From: Metarhizium brunneum
Taxonomy: Eukaryota > Ascomycota > Sordariomycetes > Hypocreales > Clavicipitaceae
Direction: 5' to 3'
Length of the DNA: 64,000 bases
Assembly: GCF_013426205.1 (NCBI RefSeq)
Contig: NC_089426.1
Span: 3,968,001-4,032,000 of the forward strand
This document shows positions 11,569 through 22,988 of this stretch, piece by piece. The position numbers and the translations under genes were made by a program. How positions within the stretch are numbered: the stretch's first letter is position 1; each line of letters begins with the position of its first letter. The notes below the pieces were generated by a model. That model had not been told where the DNA came from, did not search any database, and was given only the letters and a program-made list of their open reading frames with translations.

Positions 11569-12137
11569 GGTTACGAGTTGAGGCTGCTTGACTTGGGTGT
11601 TGCGCGGACGTTACGGGATGGTCATGGTTTTTATTTTATTTTATTTATTTCACTAGGTACGTTCGTTGACTCATTATACATTATGGGATATTTTACACGA
11701 GTGTAATGACTTTTTTTGGTGGACACCGTTTTGCGCTTGGAGATGATGGTGGACTGAAACCGGAATCCTGGGTAGCTGATCGCTTCGTGACGCTGTCTGA
11801 TCCAAGGGGATGCCAGTGCGGATGTATACGATATCAGCCTTGGTAGGTGTGAATAAAGCGCCAACAGCAGATGCCATGTTGCGGCGTGGTTTTGACCTCT
11901 GCACCCGTAGAATGGATCCCACAGCCTGCTGAGATGCAAAATGCCACCCAGAACCGGGGCGTGAAGCCAGCGCAACAGTGAAGGGCCATAGCGCGGTTTT
12001 CCTTGTCCGATATTATCCACGGCAACGGCTGTGTCTACGTGGAACAGCCAAGCCGGCATCTCGCGCACGCGAGCAATAGCACGATATTTGTCGACACGAC
12101 ATCTCGGCTCGTCTCTTATCCTTTCGACCTGCCAAGC
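11569..12137. other. Intergenic, convergent 3' ends
   Basis: 569 bp between the small-protein gene and SVP26. It contains a TTTTATTTTATTTTATTTATTT run at about 11630-11650 that suits a 3' UTR. No gene seen. Confidence 0.5.
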
Positions 12138-12842
12138 TCACGGCCGGCCCAAAGCATTCGACCCGGCAACATCGCCAATCACACCCCGGACGTAATCGAC
12201 GACGGCCTTGACCATGCCCTGCGGCTTCGCCCGGCCGTCGGCGCCGCGCACCGGCTCGGTGCCCATGGTGGGCAGCACGTTATCGCCGGCCGACAAGCTG
12301 ACGAAGAGCGCAAACGGGACCAGCCATACACAGAGGCCAAAGTAGGACGCGATCATGGAGAAGCTCGGCACGTCGACCTGGTCATAGTACGAGGGCCGCT
12401 GGTACGCGCGCGTCTGGGCGTCAGAGAAGTGTCGGAACCAGACGTAGTGGTCGACGAGGACCAGGACTATTTGAGCTGTCAGCTTCTCTTCCCACACGGG
12501 AGCCGGGCCGCAAGGGGAGGGGAGGGAAGGAAACATACCGCATGATAGCAAGAACAGAGGATCGGACAGCTTGACAAACGGGAACCTGCGCATGTTGCCC
12601 AGGTAGACGACGTGGGCAAAGACGCCCAGCATGGTCGCGCCAAAGGGGAATCCGTCCACCAGCCACAGCGCGACCTGGACGCCGATGAGGGTGTAGATGA
12701 GGCGGGTGAGCAGGCGCTTGGCGATGACGGTGTGCTCTTCCACGAGCTCGGACAGGTAGTACAGGCCTGAGGCGATGGCGAGCGTCAGGAAGCAGAAGCC
12801 TATGATGGCGCCTGCGTAGCCGATCAGTGGCAGCATCCACAT
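12138..12842 (-). CDS. SVP26: Golgi/ER cargo receptor, TEX261/Svp26 family
   Basis: Multi-pass membrane protein of early secretory vesicles (Svp26/Erv26 in yeast), needed to load or retain certain Golgi membrane proteins such as mannosyltransferases and the alkaline phosphatase precursor. Exons 12842-12539 and 12466-12138 give 210 aa; the 72-nt intron joins LFLLSC to VLVLVDHYVWF. Hydrophobic segments are at about residues 5-28, 45-65, 70-85, 95-115 and 140-160. Family features are the N-terminal GLYYLSELVEEHT, the central MRRFPFVKLSDPLFL and HYVWFRHFSDA. No ER-retrieval KKXX motif is seen at the C-terminus. It is divergent from BUD23 with 700 bp between starts. Confidence 0.9.
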   Translation of the reverse strand: MWMLPLIGYAGAIIGFCFLTLAIASGLYYLSELVEEHTVIAKRLLTRLIYTLIGVQVALWLVDGFPFGATMLGVFAHVVYLGNMRRFPFVKLSDPLFLLSCGMFPSLPSPCGPAPVWEEKLTAQIVLVLVDHYVWFRHFSDAQTRAYQRPSYYDQVDVPSFSMIASYFGLCVWLVPFALFVSLSAGDNVLPTMGTEPVRGADGRAKPQGMVKAVVDYVRGVIGDVAGSNALGRP

Positions 12843-13542
12843 GGCTGCTTGTGTGTCGAAGACGAGGTCGGGGAAGAAAGGAGCGGGGAGGAATCAAACG
12901 TGTTATTATCACCACGGGGGGAGAGGCGGAGGGTATGAAAAAGGACAGATGGCAAGGTGGTGGACGAGATTTGGAGTTTTGAATGGCGTCTGGTGTACGG
13001 AGTAGTACTAGTAGTACGTACTAGTAGTACCAGGCAAGTGGACAGAGGACGCCTTCAGGGGTGGCTTGTCGCTTCCAGAGCGGGACACTGCTTTCGGCAT
13101 CAATTCCATCTCGACTTTGCGTTCGCAGATTGTCTGCGCATGGGCTCTGAGCGCGCTGCCAGATGCCTCCGCCGTGCTTTTGAATATTCAGCCGCGGGGG
13201 AAACTACCCACCGGATACATTATAGCCAACCCCCCCAAAAAAGGGTAAACCCTTGGTGTTGAGGACAAGTCACAACTAAGCATATAAGACTGCGTAGCTG
13301 CCGTGGCTGTCCCTGGCCCGGCCACGCCAAGTCCGTGTGGCTAGTGCCGGTGCGCCGCTGCACCCCGCCACCCCGTCTTATCGATAGCTCCTCGTCCACG
13401 GAAGAGAATAAAAAAAGAAGCGTCCCAATGCCAGCTCCAACAGCGACACCAAATCACCACCCAACCCGATGTCAAGCGCTCAATCCCACGACCACAGCCA
13501 ACATTACACCACAGTGTAATCAACCACCAAGAACCGCCCATC
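12843..13542. promoter_or_regulatory. Divergent promoter region, SVP26 / BUD23
   Basis: 700 bp between start codons. It contains a duplicated 12-mer TACTAGTAGTAC (about 13004-13029), next to one copy of the TACGGAGTA motif. No known factor site is assigned. Confidence 0.45.
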
Positions 13543-14469
13543 ATGTCCCGCCCCGAGGACACCCTGTATGGAAACCCTCCCCCCCCGCCTCACCGACACT
13601 GCAAAACCCCCAAGAACTAACCCGTCCCCCCGCCCACCCGCAGCGCAGCCGACGTGCACTACGATGACACCGAAGCGCGCAAATACACCACCAGCTCGCG
13701 GATCCAAAACATCCAAGCGTCCATGACCCGCCGGGCCCTCGAGCTCCTGGACCTCAAGTCGCCCTCGCTCATCCTCGACGTCGGCTGCGGCAGCGGCCTG
13801 TCGGGCGAGATCCTCTCCGCCGCGTCCCCCTCGGCCGGCGGCGGGCCACACACCTGGGTCGGCATGGACGTGTCCCCCTCGATGCTCGACGTCGCCCTGC
13901 AGCGCGACGTCGAGGGCGACCTGCTCCTCGCCGACATGGGCCAGGGCGTGCCCTTCCGCGCGGGCACATTCGACGCGGCCGTCAGCATCTCGGCCGTCCA
14001 GTGGCTCTGCAGCGCCGAGACGAGCGACACCTCGCCCGCCGGCCGCCTGGCGCGCTTCTTCAACGGCCTGTACGCCGCCCTGCGCCGCGGCGCCCGCGCC
14101 GTCTGCCAGTTCTACCCCAAGAACGACGCCCAGCGCGCCCTCATCACCCAGGCCGCCGTCAGGGCCGGCTTCGGCGCCGGCGTCCTCGAGGACGACCCGG
14201 GCACCAAGAACGTCAAGCTGTACCTCGTGCTGACCGTGGGCAACGCCGCCGTCGCCGGGGGCCAGGGCGACATCACCGGCGTGGTGGCGGGCCTCGACGA
14301 CGTGGACATCCTCGACGCGAGGCGCGGGGTCAAGACGGCCGGCGCGGGGCCCTTGAAGAAGGGCAGCAGGGCGTGGATCGTCAAGAAGAAGGAGCAGCTG
14401 GAGCGCAAGGGCAAGGTCGTCAAGGCTTCCTCCAAGTACACTGGTCGCAAGCGCCGTCCGGCCTTTTAG
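13543..14469 (+). CDS. BUD23: 18S rRNA (guanine-N7) methyltransferase
   Basis: Methylates one guanine (G1575 in yeast numbering) of 18S rRNA during small-subunit maturation, working with Trm112. Exon 1 is only 23 nt (13543-13565). A 78-nt intron with an AACTAAC branch box follows, then exon 2 at 13644-14469, giving 282 aa beginning MSRPEDTLAADVHYDD. SAM-binding motif I is LILDVGCGSGLSGE; motif-rich stretches GDLLLADMGQGVPFRAG and SISAVQWLC are diagnostic of Bud23 within class I methyltransferases. The basic C-terminus (KKKEQLERKGKVVKASSKYTGRKRRP, only partly quoted here in concept) matches the family tail. High G+C gives a long antisense open frame that is not a gene. Confidence 0.94.
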
Positions 14470-14479
14470 AATCGATGGA

Positions 14480-14503
14480 TTTTTTTTTGGGGGGGGGGGG
14501 GGG
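14480..14503 (+). repeat. Homopolymer pair T9 then G15
   Basis: Eleven bases after the BUD23 stop, nine T are followed by fifteen G. It is unusual in the window and may be a slippage site or an assembly artefact. Confidence 0.8.
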
Positions 14504-14840
14504 AAAGGTTTTACGTGAGAAATGGTCATGGAACCAGCTGGGGATTTCGAAATTTTCCGAATTGTGGGAAAGGGCATTGCATGGCGTTTTGGAATGGGAA
14601 CAGTATAGTGATGACGTCTTCTCACACGAATATAAAAGTTAGATACCCTTTCACATTATTTGTTTTTTTATACCAAGCTCGTGTTATTGTCGTCACTGCA
14701 TTCCAAGACTAGAGCGCCATTGACTATCAAACAGATGGCGACAACTTTCAGTCCAATTCATAACCGCAAAAATTCATCTCAAAGTATGATGTCTTTGCCA
14801 AACTCTAGACGACTGGTCTTGAAAACTTTATACTACTAGT
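14504..14840. other. Intergenic, convergent 3' ends of BUD23 and KRS1
   Basis: 337 bp, AT-rich, nothing recognised beyond 3' UTR-like sequence. Confidence 0.5.
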
Positions 14841-16904
14841 TTATTCAGGCTTCATAGTGGGGAAGGCGAGAACCTCACGGATGCTGTAGTTGTCGGTCAA
14901 GAACATCATCATGCGGTCGATGCCCATGCCCCAACCGCCAGTGGGAGGCAGAGCATGCTCGAGAGCCTGGCAGAAGGTCTCATCGGCCATCTGGGCCTCG
15001 TCATCGCCCTGGGACTTCTGGCGGGCCTGCTCCTCGAACCGGAGACGCTGCTCGGCAGCAACGTTCAACTCGGTGTAGGCGTTGACAATTTCCTTGGTGG
15101 AGACGAAGACCTCGAACCGCTCGCAGAGACCGGGGGTGGTGCGGGAGTCCTTGGCGAGGGGAGACATCATCTTGGGGTGACCGATGATGAAGGTGGGGTT
15201 GATGGCTTGGGACTCGAGGTATTCGCCGACAAGGGCGTCGAGCATACGGGCGTTGGTCAGAGGCGGGCTGCACTCGACTCCAGTCTTGGCCAGGACCTTC
15301 TTGAAGAACTGGTTGGCCTCTTCGGTGTGAAGAGTGTCCGCAGGAGGGAACTTCTCGCCGACGGCCTCCTCGAGGGCGGGAATCATTTCAATTCTTCGCC
15401 AGGGGCCCTCCCAGTTGATGCTGATTTCCTCGCCCTTGATGGTGTGGTAGGTGGTCTTGTATGAGCCGTGAATGTGCTTGACCAGGCCGCTGACAAGCTC
15501 CTCGGTCATGGTCATTAGATCGTAAACATCAGCATACGCCATATAAAATTCAAGGGTGGTGAATTCTAAACAACCTTGTTAGTCCGTGTAGTCTTGAAGC
15601 AGCCCACACTGGGAAAGGGCGACAAAAAAACATACCAGGGTTGTGAGTGAGATCCATGCTCTCATTTCTAAACTGCCGTCCCATCTCGTAAACACGGTTG
15701 AGACCACCGACAACAAGCATCTTGAGGTAGAGCTCGGGGGCAACACGCAGGAACATGTCCATGTTCAAGTCATTGTGGTGGGTGACGAAAGGTCTGGCAG
15801 TGGCACCACCAGCAATAGGGTTGAGCATAGGGGTCTGCACAGAGACGAAGTCGCGCTCGTCGAACCAGCGGCGAATGTATGAGTCGACCTTGGCGCGGGT
15901 GATGAAAATTTGTCTAGACTTCTCATTCATCATGAGATCCAGGTATCGTTGGCGGAAACGAGTCTCGGGGTTCTTGAAACCATAGTGGTCGTCGGGAATC
16001 TGGGTCGCGTGAGCAAATTGAATCATGACATAGAGCAGCAGGCTGGAGGGACGGAAGGAAACATACTTGATGCAAGCAAGGAGACAACAGAGTAATCTCG
16101 ACAGCAGCAATCGACAGCTCGCCGGAATATTCACCTGAGCCCTGCTTGGTCTTGGGGTTTGTGCGGGTGGGGAATCCACGAATGCCGATAATGTCACCTC
16201 TTCGAAGGTTGACATGCTGCTCGTCAAAGCTGGGGGCCTTGTCGTCGAGGTTGTCGGCCTGGGCGAGGACCTGAAGTCTGGTGCCGTCGGAGCGGATATC
16301 GTAGAAGAAAAGCTTGGAACCAGCTGAGCGGCGGACATAGATTCTTCCAGCCAGCTGGATCATCCTGGACTTGTCGGTCTCTCCGTTCTTGAGGTGCTTG
16401 AAGTCGTCCTCGAACTTGCGGATGTCATAATCGATGTGGTACTGCATGAATTAGACCCAAATTGTTCGCCTTGTGTGTATGCTCATTGAGGTTATCTACC
16501 TTGTGGGGGTAAGCCTTGCCCTGGGCATGGAGTTCGTTGACTGTTCGCGATCTAATCTCAAAGTACTGATAGGGTGAATGAATGTTAGTCGACCAACAGT
16601 TCGTCTTTTCTTTCTCCATCGAAATTAAAGGGCAGGGTCTGAATGGGTTCGAATAGCTGCGCACCTGATTGGGAGTGAGCTCCTTTTCAGCAGCCTCAGC
16701 GTTCTTGGTGCTGGCAGCCGGGGGCTTGGGGTTGGCAGCAGCCTTCTCCTTCTTGGCCGCCTCCTTCTCACGCTGCTTCTGGCGCTTCTTGAGTTCGGTC
16801 TTGGAGATCATCTCGCCCGTCACTTCGTCGAGGTGAAGCTTGGCGACGGCGGCGGCGGCCTCGGCGGCGGCAGGCTCGCCTGAGGTAACTGAGTTGTCCG
16901 GCAT
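14841..16904 (-). CDS. KRS1: Lysyl-tRNA synthetase, cytosolic, class II
   Basis: Attaches lysine to tRNA-Lys. Five exons: 16904-16665, 16565-16500, 16441-16067, 15999-15636 and 15565-14841. All junctions keep frame and give 589 aa. The N-terminal Lys/Glu-rich helix ([16 protein letters not shown]) is the eukaryotic tRNA-binding extension. The OB-fold anticodon domain includes [19 protein letters not shown]. Class II motifs are [10 protein letters not shown] (motif 1 region), [20 protein letters not shown] (motif 2) and [15 protein letters not shown] (motif 3). No mitochondrial presequence is seen at the chosen start. Introns of 58-99 nt are conventional; the 66-nt second exon is easy to miss. 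It is divergent from the aminotransferase gene. Confidence 0.95.
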
Positions 16905-17905
16905 AGTGTAGTTTGCAGTTCTAAGGGTATCAACAGGTATGGTGTGCTCTGGGTGCAAATTGCCGTTCCTCTCGCGGTTTATAGTTTTTTTTCTTGTCGC
17001 AGGACGAGTCACGCCCGAGCGAATGACGGAGGGGCAGAAAATACAGTCACGTACCCCGCCATACAAATTCGGAGGGGCATGTCAAGCCCTGGCCGCCGCC
17101 TTCGCCCTCCAACTTTTGCCAGGCACTGGACACCACCATCTGTGCGGAAATTTCGATTGGCCGGGTTCCCCGTGAGCCACGGGCAATCTTATTGGACAGG
17201 CGGCGGGCCCTCTGGGACACTGGCCTAAAAACTTCTAGAATGGGTGGTAAACACGGGTTGGGAAGTGAATTTTTTTTCTGATTAAAAACAGTTGATTCTA
17301 TGCGTTGCTATGTGGGACTCTTTGTACGAGATTTGGACCTCAGTTCGTGAAATGTGCTGTTTTGTACTGGCATGTCTAACTTGTACCATTGACGGACGGC
17401 GCCGGGCGGTGTTCCGTTTAGGCGACGAGTTTGACAAGGTAGCAGTGATCAGCACGGCAGGCGCGATGCAGTGTGGTGCAGCGGCGCTGGCCAATGGGCT
17501 GACCCTGCATCGAGAATTGTGCAACCAATGAATCGACGTCGGAAAGCCGTGGCCAGTTGTATTCAGGGTTGGCTTTTACAACTCTGCAAGGCCTGTGATT
17601 TTCAAAACATAGCAAATGCCATTAGCCATCATGGAAATAACACCATACGCACGGAGTACGATGATGCCGTCTTTGGCCCCGCTGTACAGACCCTCGCCCT
17701 CCCCTCACCCCGTCTACCAGGGTTCCCAATCGACCAGGTCTGGCGCTGAGATATATCCGTGTCCGCAACTCCATTACAGGCTGGATTATGTCTCTATATC
17801 CCCCTGAAAGCCTTCCTCTGTTACCAACTCTGGATTCCTTCATGCCGTCGCCGGACTTGAGACTTGTACATATTATTTATATCCTCCGTGTCCCCGTCCC
17901 ACACG
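16905..17905. promoter_or_regulatory. Divergent promoter region, KRS1 / aminotransferase
   Basis: About 1.0 kb between start codons. It has one TACGGAGTAC-type motif (CACGGAGTACG near 17650). No other site recognised. Confidence 0.4.
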
Positions 17906-19183
17906 ATGGCGCTCTCAACCAGAGCTGTTCAAACGTACCAAAATGCCTCTACAACAGACCAACTCATCATGATGCTCAATAATCTGTATGATGCGGAAAC
18001 CAACCCAAACGGCTACGTGAGCCTAGGAATCGCCGAAAACTCCTTAATGCACCATGTTTTGATTGACCACATGCACAAGAACATTGACATTCCCGACCTG
18101 GCGCTCACCTACGGCGACGGACAGAAAAGACTCAGGAAGGTAGCCGCTCGCTTCCTCACCAGGCACCTCAAGCCAGTGACGCCCATTGAACCGTCGCACA
18201 TACACATCAGCAATGGATTGGCGCCGGCCATCCAGAACATAGCATGGGCCACTGCAAATCCCGGTGACGCGCTGCTGCTGGGACGGCCATACTACGTGGC
18301 TTTCAAGCCAGATGTAAGCCGCCGCACCGGGGTGGAAGTGCTGCCCGTTGCCTTTGGAGACCTGGATCCCATGGGCGTGGAAGCGGTGCAAAAGTACGAA
18401 GATGAAATTCTCAAGGCCAAGGACCGTGGCCAGCGTATCGCCGGTGTCATCCTCGCCCACCCGCACAACCCGCTGGGCCGATGTTATCCCCGCGACGTCT
18501 TGATTGCCTTTATGAGGCTGTGTCAAAAGCACCAGATTCATCTCATATCGGATGAGATTTACGCCCTGTCGGTTTTCGAGAACAGGGTAGACGAGGGTGC
18601 CACGGCCGTCCCCTTTGAGTCTGTCCTGTCCATCGATCCCGAGGGCATCATTGACCCTAGTCTGATCCACGTCCTCTGGGGCATGTCAAAGGACTTTGGG
18701 GCCAATGGACTACGGATGGGCATCACCATCACGCAGCACAGTCCGAGCATGCAGGCGGCTTTGATGTCGGTGTTTGAATTTTCGTGGACGTCTTCGCTGT
18801 CGGATCTCGTGACGGCAAACGCGCTCGACGATGACGAGTGGGTGGAAAGCTACATCAAGGAGAACCAGACGAAGCTGTCGGAGCATCAGGAAAAGGTGCT
18901 TTTATGGGCCAAGCAGAATGGGATAGAATACAGCAGGGGCAGCAATGCCGGCTTCTTCGTGTGGGTTAATTTGGGCGCCGTATATAGCAAGCACCATCCG
19001 GGTGAGATTGAACATCTCGACAAGGCTGTAATTGATGCTCTGTTGGCGAAGAAGGTCTTCTTGGCAGACGGCATCGCCTTTGGCGCCGAGAAGCCGGGCT
19101 GGTTTAGGATTATATTTTCACAAGAAGCGGGCTATCTGGCAGAAGGCTTGCGGCGCATCATGGCTGCCGTCAAGGGAGAGTAA
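17906..19183 (+). CDS. ACC-synthase-like class I/II aminotransferase (PLP-dependent)
   Basis: Fold-type I PLP enzyme of the branch that includes 1-aminocyclopropane-1-carboxylate synthases and fungal secondary-metabolite aminotransferases such as GliI. 425 aa from the chosen start MALSTRAVQTYQN; an ATG 14 codons upstream gives a hydrophobic stub and is less likely. Visible motifs are VSLGIAENSLMHHVL (the GxAEN substrate motif of ACS-like proteins), TYGDGQKRLRKVAARF, NGLAPAIQNIAW, the PLP-ring segment HPHNPLGR, SDEIYALSVF, and WGMSKDFGANGLRMG with the Schiff-base lysine. No intron. No biosynthetic cluster surrounds it, so the substrate cannot be told. True ACC synthase activity is not implied. 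The stop is 111 bp from that of the GFA gene. Confidence 0.88.
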   Translation: MALSTRAVQTYQNASTTDQLIMMLNNLYDAETNPNGYVSLGIAENSLMHHVLIDHMHKNIDIPDLALTYGDGQKRLRKVAARFLTRHLKPVTPIEPSHIHISNGLAPAIQNIAWATANPGDALLLGRPYYVAFKPDVSRRTGVEVLPVAFGDLDPMGVEAVQKYEDEILKAKDRGQRIAGVILAHPHNPLGRCYPRDVLIAFMRLCQKHQIHLISDEIYALSVFENRVDEGATAVPFESVLSIDPEGIIDPSLIHVLWGMSKDFGANGLRMGITITQHSPSMQAALMSVFEFSWTSSLSDLVTANALDDDEWVESYIKENQTKLSEHQEKVLLWAKQNGIEYSRGSNAGFFVWVNLGAVYSKHHPGEIEHLDKAVIDALLAKKVFLADGIAFGAEKPGWFRIIFSQEAGYLAEGLRRIMAAVKGE

Positions 19184-19294
19184 CAATGAAGCAAGACGTC
19201 AGTCATATGGGATCGTGACAATTCGACAGAGAAGAGTATTCACTCCAACACGACGTTCCATATTCACTACCCGCACGCGCCCCCAGTTCCATCC

Positions 19295-19852
19295 TCAACC
19301 AAAAGCAGGCTCCTGCTTGGCGCCGTCACAGCTCCCCAGATATCCAACGCGGTCCTTGGTGTAAAACTCAACGCCAATCTTGTTCCCCAGGCTCGCGGCC
19401 CCGCCGTCCAGCGAACCGGCCTTGATACAGGCCATGTCAGGCATGACCTCCAGCTCCGTGTACAGGCCGGATCCGCAGTTCCCACAGAAGAAATGCTTGT
19501 TGATCTTGCCCGAGTCACCCCTCGCATCCCACGTCTTGGGTGTCCCTAACTCATCACCGTATCAGCCTCCGCTTACAACATCGACTATTTCCCCTACTTT
19601 ATCAAAGGGGGCGGGCTCGCAACGTACCCTTGGTGACCTTGAACGAGGTCCGCGGCACAACAGCGTTGGACGTAAACGCACCACCGGTCCACTACCCACA
19701 CTTCAGCATCGTCCACACCCGGGATCAAATAGAGCCGGACAAGATCTCTTTACCTTCTGGCAATCGGTGCAGTGGCACAACGCCGTGACCGCCGGCTCGC
19801 CCTCAAACTGGAACTGGATCTCCCGGCACGCACAGCTACCCGTTGTCGTCAT
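19295..19852 (-). CDS. GFA/CENP-V zinc-binding domain protein
   Basis: Small zinc protein of the glutathione-dependent formaldehyde-activating (GFA) family. Members are often annotated as formaldehyde-glutathione synthases, though for fungal single-domain copies the reaction is usually unproven. Three exons, 19852-19754, 19691-19628 and 19545-19295, join to 137 aa. This model is needed because no single frame shows the whole domain. Zinc ligands are visible as GSCAC (residues 5-9), CHCTDC (27-32) and FCGNCG. WTGGAF and YTELEV are family-typical. The C-terminus reads GYLGSCDGAKQEPAFG. Introns are 62 and 82 nt with GTAAAG and GTACGT donors. Confidence 0.85.
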
Positions 19853-21442
19853 TTCGGCAGATTACGAGGACCCCCGAACTAGTTTCTGCTGCTGTTTTAT
19901 TTCCAAAAGCGGTATCCGTCGAGGCTCGACAAGTATTCCGATTCGTTCTGTGCAGGACATCAAGGTATGTCCCACGACGGAAGGGTGTCCAGCCCGCCCT
20001 CTATTTATACGTGCGACTCTATACTACCAAGTGTAAGACGAGTGAATGCGGGGTTCTTTGCGTTTTACGTACGGGCAGCATTTTGAGTGGAAACGTGAAG
20101 GCTTGATTCGTTCTTCTTTGTTCGGGGCTGCCTGTCTCCGGCCGATGGTCCGATGATGGCGGGTGGTTATCCGACGACCGCTTCTGGTCTAGTGCTCTTG
20201 CTGCTCTACTGTCCTTCTTGACGTACGGTGTACATTGGGGATAGGATGCAAACTGGCAAAGAACATTGAAGCGAGAGGACGTACGGATGGCGTCTACTTT
20301 TACATGCTCATGTACGGGCCTGCTTGAAGACCGGTTGAATCGGCTATCCATTTACTTATGCAACGGGGGCTGACTTGACCCTCTGCAAACAGAATACCGG
20401 AATGCAAAGGGTACGACTTTCAGGCTTTAGAAAAAGCAGCATGGCCAAAAAGAAGCTTAGGAGGAGATGAAGTAAATACGCAAGTAATCGCTGTAGACTC
20501 TTGGAGCGTCAACCCAATCGGGTATACGGAGTACTTGTACCAACACATCCGCATCAAAATGACCAGCTGATATACAATCACCCGTTCCCGTCAGTAACGC
20601 ACGGGGAGATGCCGTCCGCGTAGCCGATTGCTCTGTTACGCAGCCAGAACTACCTACAGGGCACAGCCTGTGTTTCCCAGTGGTAACGCCAGTCCGTTTC
20701 GGCCTTACACCGTCGACCTCTATTAGCCACATTATATTGAGCATGTCAACCAAGGAGTACGCCCTCAGGTGCTCAGGAAAGTCCATCTCGCAGCGGCACC
20801 CAAGGCACTCCCGTCGTCCAACAGCCAGTATGCGGTGTTAAAAGCGGCAGGAACATTGTGCAACAGAACAGCAACAGACAAGACGGCGTTTCGGGAAACC
20901 GTTTGGAATCTCCGATTGATTCCAAATCAGACGCAGTGGTCATGCAGGTCATCACTGATGCCTAGAGGCATGCACGCACAGCTCCTCCCGTCTTAAAGGC
21001 GTAGTTGACCAGCACCCCCCCCAAGCACCGCATCCCTGTAGAGTCTGGTACATCACGACGCTCCACCCGGTACCAATGCTCCGAAAATCATGGGAAACAT
21101 TTCTATGCATTCATAAAAAAAAGGTTATAGGTTGCAAGGCCATGCTATACATTACACTGGTCACGGCATCCCTTCCCAATGTCTTCGCAGCGCGAGCGAT
21201 GCCGTCACCGCCTCCCTTGTCCAATCCCTCGATTCCGCACTCCTCCCCAGTCGCCAGGTCTTGTCTGCCGTCGCTCAGACTCTATTGAGGTATCAAAAAC
21301 ATCTTCCAGTCGCTCTTCCCGCACTGATCCACAAGAAGACGGCGGCAAACGTTTGAGTAACATCTTTTTTTTTTCAATTTTGAACATTGTGAATTTCCCG
21401 CTGCTTCGGCTCGAAACGACGGGTGTCGGGGAAGATAAGGAT
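19853..21442. other. Intergenic
   Basis: 1.6 kb between GFA (promoter side) and the IDH1 3' end. One TACGGAGTAC motif near 20527. Several open frames under 110 codons have no recognisable content. No RNA gene seen. Confidence 0.5.
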
Positions 21443-22988
21443 TTAAATGGCCTCCATCTTGTCGAGGATGGCCTTGGTGAACTCGTGGGTGGTTGATTCA
21501 CCGCCCATGTCGCGGGTGCGGACCTTGCTGTACAAGTAGTCAGTTTTCTGCAAACGCGGCCAGAGGTTCAATGGCAAGCAAGCTGTACGTACCCCTCGGC
21601 AATAACGGCATAGATGGCCTTGGAAATGCGGTTGGCGTGGTCGTCGAGACCAAGGTGGCGCAGGAGCATGCTGCCAGACAGGATCATGGCGGTAGGGTTG
21701 GCCTGGTCCTTGCCCTTGATGTCAAGGCCGACGTGTCGGCACCCGGGCTCGAAGACGGCAACGTCACGGCCCATGTTGCAGCCGGGCACGATGCCGGGCC
21801 CGCCGACGAGAGCGGCACCAATGTTGGACAGAATGCCGCCGTACAGGTTCGGCATGACCATGACGTCGAACTGCTGAGGGCGGGAAACAGCCTGCATGGA
21901 GGCGTTGTCGACAATCATGTCGTTGACCTCGAGGGTGGGGTACTCCTTGGCAACGTTGTGGAAGGTGCTGCGGAACAGCCCGTCGGCCAGCTTCATGATG
22001 TTGGCCTTGTGGATGCACGTCACCTTGGAGCGGCCGTTGGCCAGGGCGAAGGAGAAGGCAAACTTGGCAATCCGCTCCGACTTGGCGCGGGTGATGATCT
22101 TGAGGGACTCAACCACGCCGGGGACGCTCTGGTGCTCGAGGCCAGAGTACTCGCCCTCGGTGTTCTCACGGATGATGCACAGGTCCACGTCCTTGTGGCG
22201 CGTCTCGTAGCCGGGAATGTTCTTGATCAAGCTGATGGAGGCGTAGATGTCGAGCTCCTGTCGCATGGCGACGTTGAAGCTCTGGTGGCCAGATCGGCTG
22301 ATGGGCGTGTGCAGGATGCCCTTGAGGCCGAGCTTGTTGCGCTTCAGCGAGGCGACCGACTCGCGGAAAGCGTCTTCGGTGCGGCCGGCGCCGTCAATGA
22401 TGCCAGACACCTCGATCTGCTCCCACTCGATGGGGACGTTGTCGGCCTTGAAGATGGTCTTGACCGACTCGGCAACCTCGGCGCCGATACCGTCTCCGGG
22501 GATGAGGGTGACGGTGTACTTGCCGCCAAACTTGGCGGGCTTGAAGATGTCGGACTGGACGGTCGCGAACGATCTAGCGAACTGGTGCTGGCCGGCGGCG
22601 CTGCGCAGCAGCTGGGCAATCCAAGGTTAGCAACCAAACTCATTTGACGTTTCGCACGCGTAGAAACAATGGCGACGAGGGGCTCGGCTCGGCGAATGTA
22701 ATGTCGGTCGTAGGTGTCTTGTGCTGCCACAGGTTGCCACTCCATGTCTCGCAACCAAAGGCCAGCTTTGACCCCATTCCCAACCGGCAACACCGCTCAT
22801 GGCCTTCTCCGCAAAATTGTCCTCAGATCCTCACGCCAACCCGTGCAATTCGCACTCCCCAATGACCTTGCAGCAGCCCAGCCTCACCAAGTCCCGCATT
22901 TAAAACACGGGGAGCAAAAGCGAGCCAAAAGGGAAAAAAGAAAAAAGATACATACCTGCGCTGTTCTAGCAGAGCCACGAGACAACAT
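21443..22988 (-). CDS. IDH1: NAD-dependent isocitrate dehydrogenase subunit 1, mitochondrial
   Basis: Regulatory subunit of the TCA-cycle NAD-isocitrate dehydrogenase in the mitochondrial matrix, partner of IDH2. Exons 22988-22956 (33 nt), 22611-21593 and 21527-21443 give 378 aa. The first intron is 344 nt, long for this window, with a TGCTAAC box near its 3' end. The presequence MLSRGSARTAQLLRSAAG is basic. Family motifs are VTLIPGDGIGAEV, IIRENTEGEYSGLEH, VTCIHKANIMKLADGLF, IVDNASMQAV and GRDVAVFEPGCRHVGLDIKG. Overall spacing matches yeast Idh1 rather than Idh2. A 384-codon antisense open frame is a high-G+C shadow. Confidence 0.93.

Noticed and set aside
13504..14625. 373-codon open frame antisense to BUD23
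   Set aside because: Shadow of the G+C-rich methyltransferase gene.
21493..22647. 384-codon open frame antisense to IDH1
   Set aside because: Shadow of a G/C-biased coding sequence; composition is low-complexity Val/Gly/Leu/Asp with no family match.
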